Assembly (NCBI RefSeq): GCF_002929495.1
Contig: NZ_PJJJ01000032.1
Coordinates: forward strand, 90,033-154,032
Length of the DNA stretch: 64,000 nt
Direction of reading: 5' to 3'
Source of the DNA: Cryobacterium sp. Y82
GTDB lineage: Bacteria; Actinomycetota; Actinomycetes; Actinomycetales; Microbacteriaceae
The notes beneath the pieces are model-generated. The model was not told the origin of the DNA. It did no database searches and saw only the letters and a program-made list of their open reading frames with translations. A program made the translations under genes and the position numbers. Positions 8,930 to 17,216 of this stretch are shown here, piece after piece. Numbering within the stretch: position 1 is the stretch's first letter; every line of letters begins with the position of its first letter.

Positions 8930-9940
8930 ATGGCAGCCACCAATATTGAGGTCTGGCAGCAGGCGACGGTCATCGAGACCGTGGCCGTTGCCACCAACAT
9001 CCAGCGCATCGTGCTGGAGCCAGCCTCACCCAAACGGGCCGAACCGGGTTCGCACCTCGACGTGTTCGTCACGGTCAATGGCGAGCGGCAGAAGCGTTCG
9101 TACTCCGTCGTCGACTCTACCGACGATGGCTCGCGGGTGGCGATCAGCGTGCTGCAGGCACCGCTGTCCCGCGGCGGCTCGATCTTTATGCACTCGTTGA
9201 ACCCGGGCGATACGCTCGAGATCACCCAGCCGCTGCAGAACTTTCCGCTGCGGGTCGGCGCACCAAGCTACGTGCTGTTGGCCGGCGGCATCGGTGTGAC
9301 CGCGATCGTCAATATGGCGCGGGTACTGAGGAAACTCGGCGCGAAGTACACACTCGTCTACGCGGCCCGCAGCCGGGAGCGCATGGCCTACCTGCCTGAG
9401 CTGCATGCGCTGCACGGCGACAACCTGCGGGTGCATATCGACGACGAGGGCACCGAATTGTCGGTGGCCGAGTTGGTCGGCAGCGTTGACCAGCAGACCG
9501 AGCTCTACATGTGCGGGCCGATCCGCCTGATGGATGCGGTGCGCCGCGCCTGGCGCGAACGCGAGCTCACCTATCCCAACCTGCGGTTCGAAACCTTCGG
9601 CAACAGCGGTTGGTACGACCCGGAGGAGTTCATCGTGCGGGTGCCGCGACTCGGCGTTGAAACGCGCGTGTCGGCTGGCCGCTCAATGCTCGAAGCTCTC
9701 GAAGACGCCGGCGTCGAGATGATGTTCGACTGCCGCAAGGGCGAATGTGGCCTGTGCGAGGTCAAGGTGCTCGCCCTGGAGGGAGCCATCGATCACCGCG
9801 ACGTGTTCTACAGCGAACGCCAGCAGCACACCGCCGCCACGATGTGCTGCTGCGTCTCGCGCGCGCTCACCTCGCCGTCCGGCCTCCAGGCGGATGCCGC
9901 GCGCGGCGGCCTCGCGATCGTCACGATCGCCGTTTCCTAG
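8930..9940 (+). CDS. vanB: Vanillate O-demethylase ferredoxin-NAD(P)H reductase subunit
   Basis: 336 residues. The N-terminal ferredoxin-reductase-type flavin domain contains RSYSVV. The NAD-binding domain has AGGIGVTAIVNMA and YMCGPIRLMDAV. The C-terminal plant-type [2Fe-2S] domain has the cysteine ligands C268, C273 and C276 and a final Cys in the MCCC cluster near residue 305. This order (flavin, NAD, ferredoxin) is the phthalate-dioxygenase-reductase layout of VanB. It transfers electrons from NADH to the Rieske centre of VanA. The gene ends at a strong hairpin terminator. Confidence 0.92.
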   Translation: MAATNIEVWQQATVIETVAVATNIQRIVLEPASPKRAEPGSHLDVFVTVNGERQKRSYSVVDSTDDGSRVAISVLQAPLSRGGSIFMHSLNPGDTLEITQPLQNFPLRVGAPSYVLLAGGIGVTAIVNMARVLRKLGAKYTLVYAARSRERMAYLPELHALHGDNLRVHIDDEGTELSVAELVGSVDQQTELYMCGPIRLMDAVRRAWRERELTYPNLRFETFGNSGWYDPEEFIVRVPRLGVETRVSAGRSMLEALEDAGVEMMFDCRKGECGLCEVKVLALEGAIDHRDVFYSERQQHTAATMCCCVSRALTSPSGLQADAARGGLAIVTIAVS

Positions 9941-9949
9941 CGATTACAA

Positions 9950-9990
9950 AAAGCGGATGCCCCGGCGACTGTCGCCGGGGCATCCGCTTT
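9950..9990. terminator. Bidirectional terminator between vanB and the ABC operon
   Basis: Perfect 19-base stem (9950-9968 with 9972-9990) and a 3-base loop CTG, flanked by A-rich sequence on the left and TTT on the right. The gene pairs converge here. The stem contains AAGCGGATGCC and its complement, the octamer that is over-represented throughout the window. Confidence 0.9.
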
Positions 9991-10000
9991 ACTACGGCAG

Positions 10001-10879
10001 CTACCTGAGCGACGCCCTGCGCTGCGCGGTGATCTGCTCGGTGACCGGGCCGAGCTTGGCGCGCTGGATCTCGGCGTAAACGTGCGAGCGTAGCTCCATG
10101 AAGCGCGGGAGGGCACGTGTGTTGAGCTGGTCGCGTTCGGCGGGCAGGTCGATTTTGAGGTCTTCCTGCACGACGGTGGGGGAGCTCGAGAGCACAATGA
10201 CGCGCTCGCCGAGGTAGACCGACTCGTCGATGTCGTGGGTCACGAACAGAATGGTCACGCCGAGCTGCTTCCAGATGGTGCGGATGAGGTCTTCGAGGTC
10301 GGCGCGGGTCTGCGCATCGACGGCCGCGAACGGCTCATCCATCAGCAGCACCTGGGGGCGGTAAGCCACGGCGCGGGCGATGGCCACGCGCTGCTGCATG
10401 CCGCCCGACAGCTGCCAGGGATAGCTCTTGGGAACGTGGTCCAGCCCGACCGACTTGAGGGCGGCGTCGACGAGCGCGGCGCGTTCGGCTTTGGGAACCT
10501 TCTGGTTCTTCAGCGGCAGTTCCACGTTGGCGCGAACGGTCATCCAGGGAAAGAGGCTGCGGCCGTATTCCTGAAAGACGACGGCCATCGATTTGGGCGG
10601 GCCTGTGACCTTGCTGCCGTTCAGTTCGACTGTGCCGCTGGTCTGTTCCATCAGGCCGGAGATGCATTTGAGCAGGGTGGTCTTGCCCGAGCCGGAAGGG
10701 CCGACGAGGCAGACCAATTCACCCTCGGCGAGGTCGAATGTGAGGTCCCGCACGGCCTCGACATCGCCGCCGGGCACCTTGTAGATCTTCTGCAGGCCGC
10801 GCACCGAGAGCATCGGCACGGCCTGGATTGGCTGGACGGGCTGTACGGGCTGGTTCATGGTGGTCTCGCTAACTGTCAT
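10001..10879 (-). CDS. ABC transporter ATP-binding protein (SsuB/TauB type)
   Basis: 292 residues. Walker A GPSGSGKTT (60-68), Q-loop, signature LSGGMQQR and Walker B LLMDEPFAAVD are all present, so it should be an active ATPase. The Pro/Gln-rich first 20 residues are an extension; an ATG at residue 8 could be the real start. It belongs to the nitrate/sulfonate/taurine family. Its ATG overlaps the end of the preceding permease gene by 11 bases. The location between vanAB and the pob-pca operon suggests uptake of an aromatic acid or a related organic anion instead of a sulfonate (inference). Confidence 0.9.
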   Translation of the reverse strand: MTVSETTMNQPVQPVQPIQAVPMLSVRGLQKIYKVPGGDVEAVRDLTFDLAEGELVCLVGPSGSGKTTLLKCISGLMEQTSGTVELNGSKVTGPPKSMAVVFQEYGRSLFPWMTVRANVELPLKNQKVPKAERAALVDAALKSVGLDHVPKSYPWQLSGGMQQRVAIARAVAYRPQVLLMDEPFAAVDAQTRADLEDLIRTIWKQLGVTILFVTHDIDESVYLGERVIVLSSSPTVVQEDLKIDLPAERDQLNTRALPRFMELRSHVYAEIQRAKLGPVTEQITAQRRASLR

Positions 10880-11642
10880 GAGTGATCTCCTTCAGACCGT
10901 GGTACCAATGCAGTACCCGTCGTTCGACGAATTGAAAGATGAGGGCCAGGCCCAGGCCGATCAGGCCGAGCACGACGATGCCGCTCCACATTTCGGGGAT
11001 GGCGAAGTTGCGTTGAAACTGCACGATGGTGAAGCCAAGGCCAGAGGAGGAGGCGAACATCTCGCTGATCACCATCAGAATCAGGCCGATCGACAGCGAC
11101 TGGCGCACGCCGGCCATGATCTGCGGGGTCACCGCGGGGAGCACGAAATAGCGGATGCGTGCGAAACCGGCAATGCCGTAGCTGCGGCAGCTGTCGTTCA
11201 GTACCGAGTCGACGGCGCGTACGCCCTCGACGGTGTTGAGTAGCACCGGCCAGATGGCGCCGGAGATAATGACGGCGACCTTCATGCCGTCGTTGATGCC
11301 GATGAGCAGCATGAGCAGCGGCACGAGCACGGGCGGCGGGATGGCGCGAAAGAATTCGAGCAGCGGTTCGAGCAGGTTGCGCAGCCAACGGGTGGAGCCG
11401 ATGAGCAGGCCGAGCACGATGCCGAGGGCGATGGCGAAGAACAGGCCGACCGCGAGACGGCCGAGGCTCGGCAGAACGTCATCGAAGAAACGGTCGCCGA
11501 TCCAAGTGGACCACAGGGTCTGGGCAAGTTCGATCGGCTTGGGTACGAAGAAGTTCGTGGAACCGAAGGAGAGCGCCCACCAGACAATGATGAGCAGAAT
11601 GGGCAGGCCGACGAAGTAGGCGATGCGTTTGAGGGGACTCAC
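10869..11642 (-). CDS. ABC transporter permease (SsuC/TauC type), second permease
   Basis: 257 residues, about six membrane segments, BPD_transp_1 fold. The EAA-like loop (YGIAGFARIRYFVLPAVTPQIMAG) that docks to the ATPase is clear. The GTG start overlaps the stop of the upstream permease gene (GTGA), indicating translational coupling. Two different permease genes imply a heterodimeric channel with the other permease at 11639-12442. Confidence 0.9.
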   Translation of the reverse strand: MSPLKRIAYFVGLPILLIIVWWALSFGSTNFFVPKPIELAQTLWSTWIGDRFFDDVLPSLGRLAVGLFFAIALGIVLGLLIGSTRWLRNLLEPLLEFFRAIPPPVLVPLLMLLIGINDGMKVAVIISGAIWPVLLNTVEGVRAVDSVLNDSCRSYGIAGFARIRYFVLPAVTPQIMAGVRQSLSIGLILMVISEMFASSSGLGFTIVQFQRNFAIPEMWSGIVVLGLIGLGLALIFQFVERRVLHWYHGLKEITHDS

Positions 11643-12442
11643 AGGACGACCTCTCCTCTCACGGAAGGATGCCAGGACAGCACACGTTTTTCAATGATGC
11701 GAGCGGCGAGGTTGATGAGCACGCCGATCATGCCGGTCGCGAGCACGAGGGCATACATCGACGAGATTGCGCCGCCCGCCTGGGTGAGAGCGATCTGCTT
11801 GCCGAGGCCGGGGGTGCCGATGATGAGTTCGGCGGTGATCGCCAGAATCAGGGCGACGGCCGCGGCCAGGCGGAGCCCGGTCATCAGGTAGGGCAGGGCG
11901 GTGGGCCAGATCACGTAGCGCACCCGGGCGAGCCGTCCGAGGCCGTAACTCTTGGCGGTGTCGTTGGCGACGGCATCCACATCGGCAATGCCGTAGAGCA
12001 ACTGCAGCAGCACTTGCCAAAAGGAGGCATAGACCACGAGCAGCAGGGTCGACTCGATGCTGGTGCCGAAGATCAGCACGGCGAGCGGGATGAGGGCGAC
12101 TGAAGGGATCGGGCGCAGAAACTCGATCGTGGTGTGGGTGGCGCGGCGGAGAAACCGGCTGGAGCCGATGATGAGGCCAACGACAATCGCGGCGACCGTG
12201 GCGATGGCAAGGCCAAGAGCCCAGCTCATCATGGTGTCGGCGACGTCGTTCCAGAACGCGGCCTCGGTGAGGTACTCCCCGAGGCGCGCGAGCACCTCAC
12301 TGGCCGGCGGCAGGTAGCGATCGCTGACCAGGCCGAGGCGGGGAGCGGCTTCCCAGATCAGGAAGAACAGGATAATTCCACCGATGCCCAGGCCCAAAGC
12401 TTTCGCTTTCAGCCCGGCAGCAGTGCTACGTTGTTTTCTCAT
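11639..12442 (-). CDS. ABC transporter permease (SsuC/TauC type), first permease
   Basis: 267 residues with about six hydrophobic segments after a basic N-terminus. The coupling loop reads KSYGLGRLARVRYVIWPTAL. It is paralogous to the next permease and probably pairs with it. The gene follows the binding-protein gene by 50 bases and is transcribed leftwards with it as one uptake operon. Confidence 0.9.
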   Translation of the reverse strand: MRKQRSTAAGLKAKALGLGIGGIILFFLIWEAAPRLGLVSDRYLPPASEVLARLGEYLTEAAFWNDVADTMMSWALGLAIATVAAIVVGLIIGSSRFLRRATHTTIEFLRPIPSVALIPLAVLIFGTSIESTLLLVVYASFWQVLLQLLYGIADVDAVANDTAKSYGLGRLARVRYVIWPTALPYLMTGLRLAAAVALILAITAELIIGTPGLGKQIALTQAGGAISSMYALVLATGMIGVLINLAARIIEKRVLSWHPSVRGEVVL

Positions 12443-12492
12443 TCTGGCAAGCCACTTCCTCGTGGTCGGTGCGATTCAAACGGATGCTTCGG

Positions 12493-13455
12493 TTACGGCA
12501 GGAACGTGGACACGTCGGGTGCGGTCTCGACCACGCCGTACTTGAGGGCCGCTTCGCCGAGGGCGGTGACGGCGTCCACGCTGAATTCGGTTGGGAACTT
12601 CGGGAGCACGATTTTCGCGAGCACCTCGGGCGGGGTCTTGGTGTAGGTCGCGATGATTGCGCGCACGGCGTCAGGGTTGGCCTCTGCATATTCGAGCGAC
12701 TTCTTCATCGCGGCCTGAAACTTGGTGACGAGTTCTGTGTCGCCCTCAACGGTCGCGGCAGAGGAGAAGTACGCGGCCACGTCGAGGTTCAGGTCGAAGT
12801 CGGCGTAGCCGTAGGAGATGACGCGCTGGCCGCTTTCGATGGCGGCGGTGACGAACGGTTCGACGACGAAGGCTGCGTCGACCTGACCGTTTTCCACGGC
12901 TGCGCTGGCGTCGGGGAACGGAATTTCGACGAAGGAGATCGACGAGGAGTCGCCGCCGAGGCGGTCGATCGAGGCTCGCATGACCGTGTCGACAATGTTG
13001 TTCAGGCTGTTGCCCGAGACGGTCTTGCCGTCGAGGTCGGCGAGCGTTTCGACGGGGGAGTCGCCCTTGACGATGACAGCGCCGAAGTCGCTATCGACAT
13101 CGCCGGTCGACGCGACGGCCGAGTTGACGACCTTGAGCGGCAGGCCCTTGTCGTTGGCGACCATGAGCGAGACCAGGTTGCTGAAGCCGAACTGGTAGTC
13201 GCCGCTGACGACGGCCGGCACGATCGCGGCACCGCCGGTCGCGGTCTCGATGGTGAGGTCGAGGCCTTCGTCTTCGAAGAAGCCCAGGTCCAGGCCCAGG
13301 TAGAGGGGAGCGGTATCGGCGATCGGGATGACACCCACCGTGACGGGCGTGAGGGCGTCACTCCCGGCGGGGGCAGTGGTGTCTGCGCCGGCCGAGCAGG
13401 CGCTGAGGGCGAGAACGGATGCCGCGGCAAATCCGATCACGAGCATTTTCTTCAT
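12493..13455 (-). CDS. ABC transporter substrate-binding lipoprotein (NMT1/SsuA-like)
   Basis: 320 residues from the ATG at 13455, which has GGAG at a good distance; a GTG two codons upstream (13461) is less well placed. Signal peptide MKKMLVIGFAAASVLALSAC ends in a lipobox with Cys20, so it is tethered to the outer face of the membrane. The mature part is a type-2 periplasmic-binding fold of the NMT1/THI5/SsuA group (GVIPIADTAPLYLGLDLGFF, then VSGNSLNNIVD). It captures the substrate for the two permeases and ATPase downstream. No residue identifies the ligand; genomic context favours an aromatic carboxylate. Confidence 0.9.
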   Translation of the reverse strand: MKKMLVIGFAAASVLALSACSAGADTTAPAGSDALTPVTVGVIPIADTAPLYLGLDLGFFEDEGLDLTIETATGGAAIVPAVVSGDYQFGFSNLVSLMVANDKGLPLKVVNSAVASTGDVDSDFGAVIVKGDSPVETLADLDGKTVSGNSLNNIVDTVMRASIDRLGGDSSSISFVEIPFPDASAAVENGQVDAAFVVEPFVTAAIESGQRVISYGYADFDLNLDVAAYFSSAATVEGDTELVTKFQAAMKKSLEYAEANPDAVRAIIATYTKTPPEVLAKIVLPKFPTEFSVDAVTALGEAALKYGVVETAPDVSTFLP

Positions 13456-13581
13456 GTTCACTCCATTGTGTGGTGGTGCGGATCGTGCTGCTGTGGGTGT
13501 TCGGGCGCTATCAGCCTGCGTCAGAAGGACTCATCGGCTCTGATTGGAGACTAGCCATGGATTTCACCCCTAAAACAGGCG

Positions 13582-13598
13582 CTTCCGTCCAGTGGAAG
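13582..13598. promoter_or_regulatory. Candidate IclR operator upstream of iclR gene
   Basis: CTTCCGTCCAGTGGAAG is an inverted repeat (CTTCC / GGAAG) 29 bases before the regulator start and in the promoter region between the divergent binding-protein and iclR genes. A similar site, matching at 11 of 17 positions, lies at 14456-14472 before pobA. The shared part AGTGGAA suggests one regulator binds both. Confidence 0.4.
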
Positions 13599-13626
13599 TT
13601 CTTGGCTGATCCCGGTAGCGTGGCGG

Positions 13627-14442
13627 ATGATGAGCGGTAAACCAGCACAGAAAGTAACGAACGTCGACGCCGTGGCCGTCGACGATCGATCCGTCGCGTC
13701 CCGGCTCTTCGCCATTCTCGACGCATTTGCGGCTCCTGCCGGAGCGACCTCGCTCACCCTGACCCTGACAGCCATCGCTCAACGCGCTGGCCTGCCACTG
13801 TCGACCACGCACCGGCTCGTCGCCGAGTGGGTCAGCTGGGGCGGCCTGAGCAAGCACGAGAATGGCCAGTATTCGCTCGGCATGAAATTGTGGGAACTCG
13901 GCGTGCAGACCCCGACCGCCCGCAACCTGCGCACCATCGCGCTGCCATACCTCGAAGACCTCTATGAGACGACGCGCGAACACGTGCACCTCGCTATTCT
14001 CGACGGGCGCGACGCGCTGTATCTGGAGAAGCTCTCAGGCCATCACGTAGTGCGCCTGATTTCGCGGGTCGGTGCGCGCCTGCCGCTGCACTCGACCGGG
14101 GTCGGGCTGGTGCTGTTGGCCTATGCACCGACCGATGTGGTGCAGGAATATCTCGCCACGAGCCTGCAGCGCTTTCTGCCGCGCACGGTCACCGAGCCAG
14201 AGGCAGTGCGAAAGCGGCTCGCCGAGATTCGCTTGATGGGCATCGCCCGCATGTCCGAGGAGATGACGGCCGGCTCGAGTTCTCTGGCCGCCCCCATTCG
14301 CGACCGTACCGGCCAAGTCGTAGCGGCCGTATCCATCGTGACCCGCACCACCGACACGGTTGACCCGGAGCAGGAGCAAGCTGTGCGCCTGGCTGCGCAG
14401 GGGGTCAGTCGGGCGTTGGGATACCGGCGTGCTCAGCAGTGA
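13627..14442 (+). CDS. IclR-family transcriptional regulator (PcaR/PobR-like)
   Basis: 271 residues, ATG at 13627 or the adjacent 13630. The N-terminal winged helix covers about residues 20-85 (LTAIAQRAGLPLSTTHRLVAEW). The C-terminal IclR effector domain follows (HLAILDGRDALYLEKLSG, LPLHSTGVGLVLLAYAP, SSLAAPIRDRTGQVVAAVSI). Members such as PcaR, PcaU and PobR activate beta-ketoadipate genes with protocatechuate, 4-hydroxybenzoate or beta-ketoadipate as ligand. It lies between the uptake operon and pobA, 100 bases before pobA, and probably activates both. Which ligand it reads cannot be told from the sequence. Confidence 0.92.
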   Translation: MMSGKPAQKVTNVDAVAVDDRSVASRLFAILDAFAAPAGATSLTLTLTAIAQRAGLPLSTTHRLVAEWVSWGGLSKHENGQYSLGMKLWELGVQTPTARNLRTIALPYLEDLYETTREHVHLAILDGRDALYLEKLSGHHVVRLISRVGARLPLHSTGVGLVLLAYAPTDVVQEYLATSLQRFLPRTVTEPEAVRKRLAEIRLMGIARMSEEMTAGSSSLAAPIRDRTGQVVAAVSIVTRTTDTVDPEQEQAVRLAAQGVSRALGYRRAQQ

Positions 14443-14455
14443 AGGAGTGTCGACA

Positions 14456-14472
14456 CTTTCACTGAGTGGAAA
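14456..14472. promoter_or_regulatory. Candidate IclR operator upstream of pobA
   Basis: CTTTCACTGAGTGGAAA is a near-perfect inverted repeat (TTTCAC / GTGGAAA) in the 100-base gap before pobA, and it resembles the site at 13582-13598. No convincing terminator separates iclR from pobA, so read-through from iclR is also possible. Confidence 0.4.
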
Positions 14473-14542
14473 CACTGCACCGTACCCGCGCGCAGCGCAG
14501 CACACTGGTCAGATCACCCTGTCATCGTTGCTAGGAGAACCT

Positions 14543-15724
14543 GTGCCCCACGAAATCACCCGCGTCGCCATCATCGGCGCCGGTCCAGCCGGCCTTCTTT
14601 TGAGCTGGGCGCTGCAGGGCGTCGGCATCGATTCGATCGTCATCGAAAACCGCTCGCAGGAATACGTGGTGGGCCGCATTCGAGCCGGCGTCCTGGAACA
14701 GGGATCGGTCGAAACCCTCGCCCGCCTAGGACTGGGTGACCGCCTCGCATCCGAGGGGCTGCAGCACGACGGAATCTTCCTGCAGTATGCGGGGGAGCGT
14801 CACAACGTGAACTTCAACGAGCTGATCGGCCGCACGGTCACCGTCTACGGCCAGCAGGAGGTTGTCAAGGACCTCGTCAGTGCACACGCCGCCGCCGGGT
14901 CGACGATCTACTACGAAGCCTCCGACGTGGCCGTCGATGGCCTGACCTCCAAGAACCCGAGCGTAACGTTCGTGCACGACGGCGAGGAGCACACTATCAA
15001 CGCCGACTTCGTCGTGGGCGCCGACGGCTTCCACGGCATCTGCCGTGCGTCGATCCCCGCCGAAGAGATCACCCTGTTCGACCGCAGCTACCCCTACGCC
15101 TGGCTCGGCATTCTCGCCGACGTCGCACCGTCATCCGACGAGCTGATCTACGCCCTGCACGAGGACGGCTTCGCGATGCTCTCGATGCGCTCGCCGGTTG
15201 TCTCCCGGCTGTACCTGCAGGTCGACCCGGCCGACGATATTGTGAACTGGTCGGACGACCGCATCTGGGAGGCGCTGCACACCCGGCTGGGCACTCCCGG
15301 CTGGGCCCTGCAGGAAGGCCAGATCACCGACAAATCGATCACCCCGATGCGCAGCTTCGTCGCTTCCCGCCTCGCCTACGGCAGCCTGTTTCTGGTCGGA
15401 GACGCCGGCCACATCGTGCCGCCGACCGGCGCGAAGGGCCTCAATTCGGCCATCTCCGATGTCACCCAGCTCGCCGCGGCCTTCACCGCTTTCTACGCGA
15501 AGGACGAAACCCTACTCAGCAGTTACAGCGAGACGGCGCTGGCCCGGCAGTGGCGGGTGCAGCAGTTCTCCCGGTGGATGACCGAGATGTTGCACACCAG
15601 CCCGGGCGACCTGCAGACCGGCGCCTTCGACTACCGCAGCCAGCTCGGCCAGCTCGACTACGTTACTCATTCGCCACTCGCTGCGCGCATGCTCGCCGAG
15701 CAGTACACCGGCCTCCTGCTCTAA
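14543..15724 (+). CDS. pobA: 4-hydroxybenzoate 3-monooxygenase
   Basis: 393 residues from GTG at 14543, with AGGAG at 14533-14537; this matches the usual PobA length. The open frame extends upstream but overlaps iclR and has no family similarity. FAD-binding GxGxxG is in VAIIGAGPAGLLLSWAL, the second flavin motif is GADGFHGICR, and the FAD-ribityl segment is LVGDAGHIVPPTGAKGLN. It hydroxylates 4-hydroxybenzoate to protocatechuate with NAD(P)H and oxygen in the cytoplasm. It is the first gene of the pca operon, 17 bases before pcaH. Confidence 0.95.
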   Translation: MPHEITRVAIIGAGPAGLLLSWALQGVGIDSIVIENRSQEYVVGRIRAGVLEQGSVETLARLGLGDRLASEGLQHDGIFLQYAGERHNVNFNELIGRTVTVYGQQEVVKDLVSAHAAAGSTIYYEASDVAVDGLTSKNPSVTFVHDGEEHTINADFVVGADGFHGICRASIPAEEITLFDRSYPYAWLGILADVAPSSDELIYALHEDGFAMLSMRSPVVSRLYLQVDPADDIVNWSDDRIWEALHTRLGTPGWALQEGQITDKSITPMRSFVASRLAYGSLFLVGDAGHIVPPTGAKGLNSAISDVTQLAAAFTAFYAKDETLLSSYSETALARQWRVQQFSRWMTEMLHTSPGDLQTGAFDYRSQLGQLDYVTHSPLAARMLAEQYTGLLL

Positions 15725-15741
15725 CCGATATCGAGGACACA

Positions 15742-16542
15742 ATGACCCAGAAAACACCACGCCCCGGCACCGGCTCGGCGAGCCAAAATGAAATCACTAC
15801 CGAGATTGAAACGATCGAAGCGGATGCCGCCGCCCGCGTCGTCGCCGGCGGCTCGCCCGAGCTGCAGCCTCGCCGCGACTACGCTCCGTACCGCAGCTCC
15901 CTGCTGCGCCACCCTACCCACGAACTCGTGCGCGTCGACCCGGAGGAGGTGGAACGGGTCTCACCCGCCTTCGGCCATACGGATGTCAACGTGCTCGAAA
16001 GTGACCTCACCATTCAGCACGCCGGCGAACCGATCGGCGAGCGGATGACAGTGAGTGGCCGCGTGCTCGACGGCGAGGGCCGCCCGGTGCGCCGCCAGCT
16101 GATCGAACTCTGGCAGGCCAATGCCGGCGGACGCTACGTGCACAAACGCGATCAGCATCCGGCACCGCTCGATCCCAACTTCACCGGAGTCGGGCGTGCC
16201 ATCACCGGCGAGAACGGCGAGTACTCCTTCACCACCATCAAGCCAGGCCCCTATCCGTGGAAGAACCACATGAATGCGTGGCGACCCGCGCACATCCACT
16301 TCTCGCTGTTCGGCACGGCGTTCACGCAACGCCTGATCACCCAGATGTATTTTCCCGGTGACCCGTTGTTCGCTCTCGACCCGATCTACCAGTCGATCGC
16401 CGATGCTGATGCCCGCGCCCGACTGGTTGGCACGTACGACCACAGCCTCAGCGTGCCCGAGTTCTCGCTTGGCTATAACTGGGACATCGTGCTCACCGGA
16501 CCCAAATCAACCTGGATGGAAAGCGAAGAAGCCCATGACTGA
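15742..16542 (+). CDS. pcaH: Protocatechuate 3,4-dioxygenase beta subunit
   Basis: 266 residues from ATG 15742; the upstream extension of the frame overlaps pobA and is rejected. Intradiol dioxygenase fold. The non-haem Fe(III) ligands are recognisable as Tyr in GGRYVHKRD, Tyr in GPYPWKN and the two His of PAHIHFS. With PcaG it opens the protocatechuate ring between the hydroxyls to 3-carboxy-cis,cis-muconate. An acidic N-terminal extension of about 60 residues precedes the core. The C-terminal tail (STWMESEEAHD) is duplicated immediately downstream (see the 16487-16614 repeat), so pcaH is followed by a coupled mini-ORF before pcaG. Confidence 0.95.
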   Translation: MTQKTPRPGTGSASQNEITTEIETIEADAAARVVAGGSPELQPRRDYAPYRSSLLRHPTHELVRVDPEEVERVSPAFGHTDVNVLESDLTIQHAGEPIGERMTVSGRVLDGEGRPVRRQLIELWQANAGGRYVHKRDQHPAPLDPNFTGVGRAITGENGEYSFTTIKPGPYPWKNHMNAWRPAHIHFSLFGTAFTQRLITQMYFPGDPLFALDPIYQSIADADARARLVGTYDHSLSVPEFSLGYNWDIVLTGPKSTWMESEEAHD

Positions 16543-16614
16543 CCTCGTGCGCACCGGACTGATCCCGAGAGAATCCACCTGGATGGAAAGCGAAGAAGCC
16601 CATGACTGACCTCG
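16487..16614 (+). repeat. Tandem duplication of the pcaH 3' end / pcaG start
   Basis: Unit 1 (16487-16544, 58 bases) and unit 2 (from 16545, 67 bases) both begin TCGTGC and end at an ATGACTGACC start/stop overlap. 38 bases are identical (16510-16547 and 16577-16614). The preceding part has diverged and unit 2 has nine extra bases. The duplication adds one extra in-frame ATGA-type junction between pcaH and pcaG instead of disrupting either gene. Confidence 0.95.
16535..16609 (+). CDS. 24-residue mini-ORF between pcaH and pcaG, duplicated pcaH tail
   Basis: It starts at an ATG overlapping the pcaH stop and ends at a TGA overlapping the pcaG start, with the same spacing at both ends. The peptide starts MTDLVRTG, as pcaG starts MTDLAEVA, and ends with the PcaH tail STWMESEEAHD. 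It arose from the 58/67-base tandem duplication. Ribosomes finishing pcaH would have to translate it to reach pcaG by coupling, so it may set the PcaH:PcaG ratio; a stable product is unlikely. Too short for normal gene callers. Confidence 0.4.
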   Translation: MTDLVRTGLIPRESTWMESEEAHD

Positions 16615-17216
16615 CCGAAGTAGCTGCCGTCGTGCAGCCCCCCGCCCCGCAGAAGCGAGCACTGCAAACCCCGTCGCAGACCGTCGGCCCGTTCTACGGC
16701 TACGCCTTGCCCTATGCCGGTGGGCCAGAATTGGTTCCCGGGTATCATCCCCGCGCCATCCGCTTTCATGGCACCGTCACTGACGGCGCCGGCGAGCCAA
16801 TTCTCGACGCCCTGCTCGAGATCTGGCAGGCCGACGAGAGCGGCGCGCTCAGTCGTTCCCGTGGCAGCCTCGACCGTGACGGTTTCACTTTCACCGGGTT
16901 CGGCCGTTGCGCCACCACGATCGCTGGCCACTACACCTTCACAACGCTCAAGCCCGGTGCGGCCGGCGCCGCTGCGCCGTACATTCTGGTGACCGTATTC
17001 GCCCGCGGAGTGACCCATCACCTGTTCACCCGCGCCTATTTCGCCGAGGATTCCGTGCTGCACCAGAGCGACGCCGTGCTCAGCAGCTTGCCGGCCGACC
17101 GTCGCGACACGCTCATCTGCGTGTCAGAGGGAATCGTCGGGGGAGCCGAGTCCTATCGCTTCGATATTCGGGTGCAGGGCGAGAACGAGACCGTTTTTCT
17201 GGATTTCGATGTCTAA
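16602..17216 (+). CDS. pcaG: Protocatechuate 3,4-dioxygenase alpha subunit
   Basis: 204 residues; the start overlaps the preceding mini-ORF. Intradiol dioxygenase fold with TPSQTVGPFYGYALPY, LLEIWQADESG and the beta-strand FTTLKPGAAG. The alpha subunit lacks iron and completes the active site of PcaH. Its stop overlaps the pcaB start. Spacing in this operon is a chain of overlaps, so stoichiometry depends on coupling. Confidence 0.95.
   Translation: MTDLAEVAAVVQPPAPQKRALQTPSQTVGPFYGYALPYAGGPELVPGYHPRAIRFHGTVTDGAGEPILDALLEIWQADESGALSRSRGSLDRDGFTFTGFGRCATTIAGHYTFTTLKPGAAGAAAPYILVTVFARGVTHHLFTRAYFAEDSVLHQSDAVLSSLPADRRDTLICVSEGIVGGAESYRFDIRVQGENETVFLDFDV

Noticed and set aside
12469-13554. 361-codon plus-strand frame opposite the substrate-binding protein
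   Set aside because: The minus strand encodes a lipoprotein with signal peptide, lipobox and ribosome binding site; the plus-strand frame has none.
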